The notes beneath the pieces were generated by a model. It was not told the origin of the DNA and searched no databases. It worked only from the letters and a program-made list of their open reading frames with translations. The position numbers and the translations under genes are program-made. A stretch of DNA of 34,631 nucleotides from Shewanella sp. CG12_big_fil_rev_8_21_14_0_65_47_15 (lineage in GTDB: Bacteria > Pseudomonadota > Gammaproteobacteria > Enterobacterales > Shewanellaceae), in assembly GCF_002783505.1 (NCBI RefSeq), contig NZ_PFGL01000044.1, forward strand, positions 1 through 34,631, in the 5' to 3' direction. Below are positions 29,701-34,631 of this stretch, piece after piece (position 1 is the first letter of the stretch; the number at the start of each line of letters is the position of its first letter).

Positions 29701-30435
29701 ATACCAGTCGGCGGACTCGGGCACATCGGTCTGCTCTCCCCAAACCTGCGGTGAAGCGGGTGGCAAATCGCAATACCAATCATAGAAACTGAGACAGTTA
29801 GCACCGATCAAGGAAAGGTAACGGGCACCTGCCGCGTAGGACACCATAGACATAGCAGGGATAGGTGAAAAACCCGCGATACGATCCGGACCATAGGTCT
29901 TAGTGGTGTATACGTTAGAGGCGGCAATAATTTCATTGACTTCATCCCAACTGGCACGAATGAATCCCCCTAAACCGCGCCTCTCCTTGTAACTTTTTGC
30001 CTTAACAGGATCATTGACAATCGACGCCCATGCATCGACGGGATCGGCATAGCGCTGCTTCGCCTCTCGCCAAAGTTTCATCAGTTGTTGGCGGATTTTT
30101 GGGTATTTCAGTCGGTTAGCGCTATAAATATACCAAGAATAACTCGCGCCCCTTGGGCAGCCGCGGGGCTCATGGTTGGGTAAATCGGGACGGGTGCGGG
30201 GGTAATCGGTTTGTTGGGTTTCCCAGGTGACTAAGCCATTTTTGACATAGATTTTCCAGCTACAGGAACCGGTGCAGTTAACGCCGTGGGTGGATCTCAC
30301 AATTTTATCGTGCTGCCAGCGTTGTCGGTAACCCTGCTCCCAGGTCCTATCTTGCTCAGTCGTAACGCCATGACCGTTGGCAAACGGTTCCTGACGGGTC
30401 TTAAAAAAACGCAATTTATCGAGTAAGTGACTCAT
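26719..30435 (-). CDS. narG: Respiratory nitrate reductase alpha subunit NarG
   Basis: NarG reduces nitrate to nitrite at a bis-MGD molybdenum centre on the cytoplasmic side of the inner membrane, helping to build proton motive force. The 1238-residue protein keeps the [4Fe-4S] FS0 ligands at E. coli positions: His50, Cys54, Cys58 and Cys93, in HGVNCTGSCSW and RGCPRGASYS. It also keeps the molybdenum Asp in FYDWYCDLPPAS (Asp223). The N-terminus MSHLLDKLRFFKTRQ is the usual vestigial Tat-like start and is not cleaved. AGGAG precedes the ATG after a leader of about 165 nt. It is first in the operon. Confidence 0.97.
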   Translation of the reverse strand: MSHLLDKLRFFKTRQEPFANGHGVTTEQDRTWEQGYRQRWQHDKIVRSTHGVNCTGSCSWKIYVKNGLVTWETQQTDYPRTRPDLPNHEPRGCPRGASYSWYIYSANRLKYPKIRQQLMKLWREAKQRYADPVDAWASIVNDPVKAKSYKERRGLGGFIRASWDEVNEIIAASNVYTTKTYGPDRIAGFSPIPAMSMVSYAAGARYLSLIGANCLSFYDWYCDLPPASPQVWGEQTDVPESADWYNSNYIIVWGSNVPQTRTPDAHFLSEVRYKGTKTCVITSDYSEASKFGDTWLAPRQGTDAALAMAFGHVILQEFHVNNPSTYFTDYVKHYTDMPILVMLEESNGHLTSGRFLRAADLVDNLGETNNPDWKTIAINSQGKMTSPNGSIGYRWGEKGKWNLEQKDRHGDIDVLLTLKDQSDEFAQVAFPYFGGAPHEYQYFQHTEHSDIQLRKVPVKTVQLANGSQAKVATVYDLMLAHYGVDNGIGDSQRASSYDDNVPYTPAWQEVITGVKRADVIRVATEFARNADKTQGRSMVIVGAALNHWYHMDMNYRGLINMLMMCGCVGQSGGGWAHYVGQEKLRPQTGWTPLAFALDWQRPPRHMNGTSFFYNHSSQWRYEKLNMSEIISPLAPKENWSGSIIDFNSRAERMGWLPSAPQLGTNPLHLAANAKAANQTVEEHVVSQLKTGDLKFACEQPDDPKNFPRNMFIWRSNLLGSSGKGHEYMLRHFLGTKHGLLGKDLGDFGGNKPEDVEWKDEGAEGKVDLWVTLDFRMSTTCLYSDIVLPTATWYEKDDMNTSDMHPFIHPLSAAIDPVWEARSDWEIFKGIAKAFSKVCVGHLGVEQDLVTIPMHHDTPGELAQPYDVKAWWKGECEPVPGKTMPHLTMVERDYPNTYARFTSVGPLLENIGNGGKGISWDTKDEVKLLRQLNYTHTDEGVNKGLAKLDTAIDACEMILALAPETNGHVAVKAWEALGEFTGLDHTHLAKPKEEEKIRWRDIVAQPRKIISSPTWSGLEDEHVSYNAGYTNVHEQIPWRTITGRQQFYQDHQWMRDFGEQLCTYKPPINLKTVAPVLNKKPNGNKEIVLNWITPHQKWGIHSTYSDNLLMLTLSRGGPIVWMSETDAKIAGIEDNDWIEVFNVNGAIACRAVVSQRVPEGMSMMYHAQERIVNVPGSEMTGTRGGIHNSVTRAVMKPTHMIGGYAQQAYGFNYYGTVGCNRDEFVVVRKMHNVDWLDTK

Positions 30436-30599
30436 TTATTAATAAACTCCTGATGCGATACTGCTCTCAACAGAGAATGCTAATTGACGCTAAAGCAATA
30501 CTCGTTGCCTGACTCTATGAAGAGATTTGGTTATTGGTTACAAAACCATTTCCCATATGTGACTTTTGTATTTTTTATGGCTGATTTAGGTTGGATTTG

Positions 30600-30648
30600 T
30601 GCGCAAAGTCTGACGCGAGTCAAATGGCTGGATGTTGATCGCGATCAA
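30600..30648 (-). promoter_or_regulatory. FNR/EtrA-activated promoter of the nar operon
   Basis: TTGATCGCGATCAA at 30635-30648 is a perfect, fully palindromic FNR box. Reading leftward, 22 nt further lies a weak -10, CAGACT (30612-30607), giving a start near 30600 with the box at -41.5, the class II activator position. A poor -10 is usual for activator-dependent promoters. The start is inferred. Confidence 0.65.
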
Positions 30649-30671
30649 TAAATCACTGTTTTTGTGAAGAA

Positions 30672-30687
30672 TATCCCTTTGTGAGTA
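30672..30687 (-). promoter_or_regulatory. NarP/NarL-type 7-2-7 site upstream of narG
   Basis: TATCCCT-TT-GTGAGTA matches the 7-2-7 consensus TACYYMT-N2-AKRRGTA at 12 of 14 fixed places. Its centre (30679.5) lies near -80 from the inferred narG start and 38 bp upstream of the FNR box, a sensible place for a nitrate-responsive activator. No regulator gene is in the window. Confidence 0.4.
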
Positions 30688-30855
30688 TCATGGTGCAACG
30701 CCATATTCATAGCGCAATTTCAGCGGCTTAGAGGGCTCGAATACCGACGCTTGTCTGGATATTTATCATGGTCTTAATCTGTCTATGGACAGGTTGTGAG
30801 CACAGTGTCTTTACTCGAATGCCGTTTGTGGATCGAGATCACGCTTATGGGCAAA

Positions 30856-30907
30856 TACCTAATTAGAGGAAGGGGCTTTTCACCTAAAGTCTCCTATGAT
30901 GATAAAA
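30856..30907 (+). promoter_or_regulatory. Probable napE promoter with NarP 7-2-7 site
   Basis: TACCTAA-TT-AGAGGAA at 30856-30871 matches the 7-2-7 consensus at 12 of 14 places. TATGAT at 30895-30900 is a good -10, giving a start near 30907. The site centre is then about -44, the position of the NarP site in the E. coli napF promoter. The leader to napE would be about 156 nt. No matching FNR box was found at -64. Confidence 0.5.
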
Positions 30908-31062
30908 GCTAAAACAATGTGACAAAAATGTGTTTGATTTTGTGCTTAAAAATTGACTCGTCTTACATCGATTTTAAGGGGGATTTACGGTGGAACGAGA
31001 CAGTTAAGTGGATCGCAGCCGCGTGGATAACAGCATGTTTATGCAGAAATTTGGGAGAGATT

Positions 31063-31233
31063 ATGACGACTCGAACCAGTGACGAAGCGAGTGATAGTAA
31101 GCGCTTAGAATTAAAAATTTTCCTCTTTTTAACCGTGCTATTAGCACCGATATTGTCCGTATTACTGGTCAGTGGCTTAGGCTTTGCGATTTGGTTTAGC
31201 CAAATTCTCACTGGCCCTCCGGGTGCAGGCTAA
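31063..31233 (+). CDS. napE: NapE, small membrane protein of periplasmic nitrate reductase operon
   Basis: The 56-residue protein has a charged N-terminus (MTTRTSDEASDSKRLELK) and one long membrane helix (IFLFLTVLLAPILSVLLVSG and onward), ending in ILTGPPGAG, a pattern typical of NapE. Its function is not established. I chose ATG 31063 because GGGAGAGA lies 3-10 nt upstream; the same frame is open from 30919 but codes nothing NapE-like before this point. It heads napEDABC, the arrangement called the beta-type nap operon in Shewanella. Confidence 0.88.
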   Translation: MTTRTSDEASDSKRLELKIFLFLTVLLAPILSVLLVSGLGFAIWFSQILTGPPGAG

Positions 31234-31274
31234 GCCAAAAACAACAATAACAATGCAATAGAGTGGAATGTCGG

Positions 31275-31532
31275 ATGAGCAAAGAACTTCATATCACCAG
31301 TTTAGTGGTGCAAGTATTGCCGCAGAAGATGGCAGACGTTAGGCAACACATTATGACGATTGAAAACGCCGAACTTTCCGTGAATAACGATGTGAAATTG
31401 GTCGTTGTACTCGAAGGCGATTCCCAACGCGCCTTGATGGACAACATAGAAAAGATCAATGCCATTCCTGGCGTCCTATCCGCCACTATGGTTTACCACC
31501 AGAGTGAAACGCTCGAAGAGGGTGAAGAATGA
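31275..31532 (+). CDS. napD: NapD, chaperone for NapA maturation
   Basis: NapD binds the Tat signal peptide of NapA in the cytosol and delays export until the cofactor is inserted. The 85-residue protein has the ferredoxin-like family pattern: [13 protein letters not shown], then [19 protein letters not shown] and [14 protein letters not shown] chose ATG 31275, preceded by GAGTGGA; the frame is open four codons further. Its stop overlaps the napA start in an ATGA junction. Confidence 0.93.
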   Translation: MSKELHITSLVVQVLPQKMADVRQHIMTIENAELSVNNDVKLVVVLEGDSQRALMDNIEKINAIPGVLSATMVYHQSETLEEGEE

Positions 31533-34024
31533 ACATGAACAGACGCGATTTTATTAAAGCCAACGCGGTGATCGCCGCGGCGGGTGCCGCAGGCTTAGCC
31601 TTGCCCGCGGGCGCAAGCAACCTAATTACCAGCTCAGAACAAACTAAACTCGAATGGAATAAGGCGCCTTGCCGTTTCTGCGGCACGGGGTGTTCCGTGA
31701 TTGTTGCCACCCGCGATGGCAAAGTCGTGGCCACCCACGGTGATGCCAACAGTGAAGTCAACCGTGGCCTTAACTGTATCAAGGGTTATTTCCTGTCGAA
31801 AATCATGTACGGCAGCGATCGTCTGACTACGCCTATGCTGCGAATGACCGATGGCAAATACGATAAGCACGGCGAATTCTCACCGATCAGTTGGGACAGC
31901 GCCTTTGACATCATGGCGCAAAAGTGGAAAGAAACCATCAAAGCCAAGGGCCCAACCGCTGTGGGCATGTTCGGCTCGGGCCAATGGACAGTATGGGAAG
32001 GTTACGCCGCCGTTAAGTTGATGAAAGCGGGCTTCGGTTCGAACAATATCGACCCTAATGCACGCCACTGCATGGCGTCGGCGGTAGTCGGCTTTATGCG
32101 CACCTTCGGTATCGATGAGCCTATGGGTTGTTATGACGATATGGAAGCGGCCGATGCCTTCGTGCTGTGGGGCTCGAATATGGCCGAAATGCATCCTATC
32201 CTCTGGAGCCGCGTGACCGATCGCCGCCTGAGCGCATCCCATGTTAAAGTGGCTGTGCTGTCCACCTTCGAACATAGATCCTTCGATTTAGCCGATTTGC
32301 CAATCGTTTTCACTCCGCAAACCGACTTAGCCATTTTGAACTTTATCGCGAACTACATTATTCAAAACGATAAAGTTAACTGGGACTTCGTGAAGAAGCA
32401 CGTCAACTTCCGCCAGGGCACCACAGATATAGGTTATGGTTTACGTCCAACCCATCCCCTTGAGAAAAAAGCCAAAAATGTGAAAACGGCGGGGGATTCG
32501 ACCCCAATCGATTTTGATACATTCAAGGCGTTTGTGGCCGATTATACGGCTGAAAAAGTCAGTAAACTGTCCGGTGTTCCAGAGGATAAGTTAATCGAAC
32601 TGGCGAAGCTCTATGCCGATCCTAATACAAAAGTCACTTCGTTCTGGACCATGGGCTTTAACCAACATACCCGCGGTGTATGGTGTAACAACCTGATTTA
32701 CAACATCCATTTGCTAATGGGTAAGATTTCTACCCCAGGTAACAGTCCGTTCTCATTGACGGGTCAACCGTCAGCCTGTGGCACAGCACGTGAAGTCGGG
32801 ACTTTCTCCCATCGTTTACCCGCCGATATGGTGGTGACGAACCCTGAGCACAGAAAACACGCCGAAGAAATCTGGAAGATCCCCAGCGGTATTATTCCAC
32901 CCAAACCCGGTTACCACGCCGTCGAGCAAAACCGTCGCTTAAAAGACGGCGATCTGAACTGCTATTGGGTGCAAGTGAATAACAATATGCAGGCGGGTCC
33001 GAACATCAATGAAGAAGGGCTACCAGGATATCGCAATCCTGCCAACTTCATTGTGGTATCCGATGCCTATCCAACGGTCACCACCCAGGCGGCGGATCTG
33101 ATCCTGCCAACGGCGATGTGGGTCGAGAAAGAGGGCGCCTATGGCAATGCCGAGCGCCGCACCCAGTTCTGGCACCAAATGGTGCAGGCGCCGGGTGAGT
33201 CCCATTCGGATCTGTGGCAATTGATGGAATTTTCCAAGCGTTTTACCACGGATGAAGTCTGGCCTAAGGACGTGCTTGCCGCTAACCCTGAGTTTAAGGG
33301 CAAAACCCTATTCGAAGTGCTGTACCAAAACGGCAATGTTGATAAGTTCCCATTAACGGATGCCGATCCTAAGTACTTGAACAACGAAGCGAAACACTTT
33401 GGTTTTTACGTGCAGAAGGGCTTATTCGAAGAATACGCGACCTTTGGCCGTGGCCATGGTCACGACTTAGCTCCCTTTGAGGCTTACCATGAAGCCCATG
33501 GGTTACGTTGGCCCGTGGTCGATGGTAAAGAAACCAAGTGGCGTTTCCGTGAGGGAAGCGATCCCTATGTTAAAGCGGGTAAAGGCTTTGAGTTTTATGG
33601 TAAGCCCGATGGCCGTGCGGTAATTTTTGCGCTGCCCTATGAGCCAGCCGCCGAGTCTCCGGATGACGAATACGATATTTGGTTATCCACAGGTCGGGTG
33701 CTTGAGCACTGGCATTCGGGGTCTATGACCCAACGTGTGCCCGAGCTTTACCGCGCTTTCCCCGATGCCGTGTGTTTTATGCACCCAGAGGATGCCAAAA
33801 AACGTGGCCTTCGCCGTGGCGATGAAGTGCGAGTCGTATCACGCCGTGGGGAGATCAAGACGCGAGTCGAAACCCGTGGCCGTAATAAACCGCCTGTGGG
33901 CCTAGTGTTCGTACCTTGGTTTGATGCTAGCCAGCTCATTAATAAAGTCACCTTAGATGCGACAGATCCCTTGTCAAAACAAACTGACTTTAAGAAATGT
34001 GCGGTGAAGATCGTCAAGGTATAA
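31529..34024 (+). CDS. napA: Periplasmic nitrate reductase catalytic subunit NapA
   Basis: NapA reduces nitrate in the periplasm with a bis-MGD molybdenum centre and one [4Fe-4S] cluster. The 831-residue precursor has a twin-arginine signal ([20 protein letters not shown]), probably cleaved near ALPAGAS. Cluster cysteines are 48, 51, 55 (CRFCGTGC) and 83, and the molybdenum ligand is Cys181 in [10 protein letters not shown], as in E. coli NapA. Length is typical. It is exported folded, after NapD binding. It receives electrons from NapB and NapC. The gene overlaps napD by 4 bp and is followed by napB after 10 bp. Confidence 0.97.
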   Translation: MNMNRRDFIKANAVIAAAGAAGLALPAGASNLITSSEQTKLEWNKAPCRFCGTGCSVIVATRDGKVVATHGDANSEVNRGLNCIKGYFLSKIMYGSDRLTTPMLRMTDGKYDKHGEFSPISWDSAFDIMAQKWKETIKAKGPTAVGMFGSGQWTVWEGYAAVKLMKAGFGSNNIDPNARHCMASAVVGFMRTFGIDEPMGCYDDMEAADAFVLWGSNMAEMHPILWSRVTDRRLSASHVKVAVLSTFEHRSFDLADLPIVFTPQTDLAILNFIANYIIQNDKVNWDFVKKHVNFRQGTTDIGYGLRPTHPLEKKAKNVKTAGDSTPIDFDTFKAFVADYTAEKVSKLSGVPEDKLIELAKLYADPNTKVTSFWTMGFNQHTRGVWCNNLIYNIHLLMGKISTPGNSPFSLTGQPSACGTAREVGTFSHRLPADMVVTNPEHRKHAEEIWKIPSGIIPPKPGYHAVEQNRRLKDGDLNCYWVQVNNNMQAGPNINEEGLPGYRNPANFIVVSDAYPTVTTQAADLILPTAMWVEKEGAYGNAERRTQFWHQMVQAPGESHSDLWQLMEFSKRFTTDEVWPKDVLAANPEFKGKTLFEVLYQNGNVDKFPLTDADPKYLNNEAKHFGFYVQKGLFEEYATFGRGHGHDLAPFEAYHEAHGLRWPVVDGKETKWRFREGSDPYVKAGKGFEFYGKPDGRAVIFALPYEPAAESPDDEYDIWLSTGRVLEHWHSGSMTQRVPELYRAFPDAVCFMHPEDAKKRGLRRGDEVRVVSRRGEIKTRVETRGRNKPPVGLVFVPWFDASQLINKVTLDATDPLSKQTDFKKCAVKIVKV

Positions 34025-34034
34025 GGAGTACAGG

Positions 34035-34520
34035 ATGAAAACATTCAAATTAGTCTCAACATTGGGTTTACTCGCACAGGGCTTAGTCTTTATTGGCAGC
34101 GTCTCGGCAGCCAGTGTTCCCGATGAGAAAATCGATACTCTGCGTCAGGCACCGATCGATGTCGAGCTTACGCCACCGGCGATGCAAACGGTACGCAACA
34201 CAGATGTTAAAGAAGTGCGTAATTACCCGATGCAGCCGCCAGTGATCCCCCATAAAATTGATGGCTATCAATTGGATCTTAAAGTGAATAAATGTATGGC
34301 CTGCCATGCGAGAAGCCGCACTGGTGACTCCCAAGCGCCTATGGTCAGCGTGACACACTATATGGATCGGGATAATAACTTTTTAGCCGAGCTTTCTCCG
34401 CGTCGTTATTTCTGTACTCAATGCCATGTGCCGCAGTTAGATGCCAAACTCCTAGTCGAAAACGACTTTGTGGATATGGAACATCTTATTAAAGCCAACA
34501 CTGAGCAGAAAAAACACTAG
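34035..34520 (+). CDS. napB: Diheme cytochrome c subunit NapB
   Basis: NapB passes electrons to NapA in the periplasm. The 161-residue precursor has a Sec signal peptide (KLVSTLGLLAQGLVFIGSVSA, cleavage near residue 25) and two heme sites, CMACH (87-91) and CTQCH (127-131). Likely sixth ligands are His73 in IPHK and His108 in VTHYM. AAGGAG lies before the ATG. Heme count and length are normal for NapB. Confidence 0.95.
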   Translation: MKTFKLVSTLGLLAQGLVFIGSVSAASVPDEKIDTLRQAPIDVELTPPAMQTVRNTDVKEVRNYPMQPPVIPHKIDGYQLDLKVNKCMACHARSRTGDSQAPMVSVTHYMDRDNNFLAELSPRRYFCTQCHVPQLDAKLLVENDFVDMEHLIKANTEQKKH

Positions 34521-34528
34521 GAGTCAGC

Positions 34529-34631
34529 ATGTTAGATAAACTGAAAAAAATCTGGCAAGTACTCAATCGCCCGAGTGTGCACTACAGTCTAGGTTTTTTA
34601 ACCTTAGGTGGTTTCGTGGCGGGGGGGGTTT
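34529..34631 (+). CDS. napC: NapC-type tetraheme quinol dehydrogenase, N-terminus only (cut by window end)
   Basis: Only 34 residues are visible: a short basic start (MLDKLKKIWQVLNRPSVHYS) and the beginning of a membrane anchor (LGFLTLGGFVAGGV). This matches the N-terminus of the NapC/NirT/NrfH family, which oxidises quinol and reduces NapB; the heme motifs are outside the window. AGGAG lies 6-7 bp upstream of the ATG, 8 bp after the napB stop. Position last in napEDAB supports NapC. An eight-G run ends the visible part. Confidence 0.85.
   Translation, partial: MLDKLKKIWQVLNRPSVHYSLGFLTLGGFVAGGV

Larger units (their letters stand above)
30436..31062. other. 627-bp divergent regulatory region between narG and napE
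   Basis: No convincing gene lies here; a plus-strand frame that continues into napE from 30919 lacks a ribosome site and codes no NapE-like sequence before napE. The region contains an FNR box, two near-consensus 7-2-7 NarP/NarL sites and a TATGAT -10 box, described separately. A degenerate CRP-like sequence (30827-30845) was not counted. Confidence 0.7.

Noticed and set aside
30827..30845. CRP-like sequence upstream of napE
   Set aside because: The half-sites TGTG and CAC are one base too far apart and the arms match poorly; it was not called.
30919..31062. 48-codon upstream extension of napE
   Set aside because: It has no ribosome site, no NapE resemblance before the ATG at 31063, and a strong site directly in front of that ATG.
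34621..34628. Run of eight G in napC as a phase-variation tract
   Set aside because: It codes in frame for conserved small residues of the membrane anchor, sits at the window edge, and a single run is weak evidence.

Overview
The window looks like a chromosomal segment of a Shewanella-type facultatively anaerobic gammaproteobacterium. The strongest clue is the kdnA-kdnB-kdsB set for the Shewanella sugar 8-amino-3,8-dideoxy-manno-octulosonate (Kdo8N). A DUF2897 protein, a NapEDABC-type periplasmic nitrate reductase and perfect FNR/EtrA boxes support this. No rRNA, tRNA, CRISPR array, transposase or attachment site was seen. The genus call rests on recalled protein resemblance, not on a search.

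Layout. 1-1639: the end of an ArsJ-associated GAPDH and a complete arsJ, an organoarsenical efflux pair. 1818-5237: an orphan 82-residue ORF, a 396-bp non-coding stretch with a perfect FNR box, a promoter and a terminator-like hairpin (candidate small RNA), then sulP and a tandem universal stress protein, ending at convergent terminators with DUF2897. 5268-8361 (minus): kdsB, kdnB and kdnA for lipopolysaccharide Kdo8N. 8554-9171 (minus): beta-carbonic anhydrase. 9339-12420 (minus): a compact run yffB - dapE - M15 carboxypeptidase - alpha/beta hydrolase. 12708-17141 (plus): a two-CBS-domain protein and the RNA helicase HrpA.

17238-34631 is devoted to anaerobic life. On the minus strand lie nrdG-nrdD, a class III (oxygen-sensitive) ribonucleotide reductase with an FNR box upstream. 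Above it is a seven-gene nitrate respiration operon running leftward: narG, narH, narJ, narI, a cytosolic parvulin, a fused double NarK transporter and a small DGC-type zinc-binding protein. A 627-bp regulatory region separates it from the divergent plus-strand operon napE-napD-napA-napB-napC, whose napC is cut by the window end.

How it fits together: the fused NarK would import nitrate and export nitrite. NarGHI, matured with NarJ, would reduce nitrate on the cytoplasmic side using quinol, while NapABC would do so in the periplasm. The shared intergenic region holds a perfect FNR box placed to drive narG. It also holds two near-consensus NarP/NarL 7-2-7 sites, one suitably placed for each operon. 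The nrd pair would supply deoxynucleotides under the same anoxic conditions.

Most genes belong to known families. The less-described items are the DGC-family gene ending the nar operon, the candidate FNR-linked small RNA before sulP, strong intercistronic stem-loops in the nar operon, and the low-complexity tail on NrdD.
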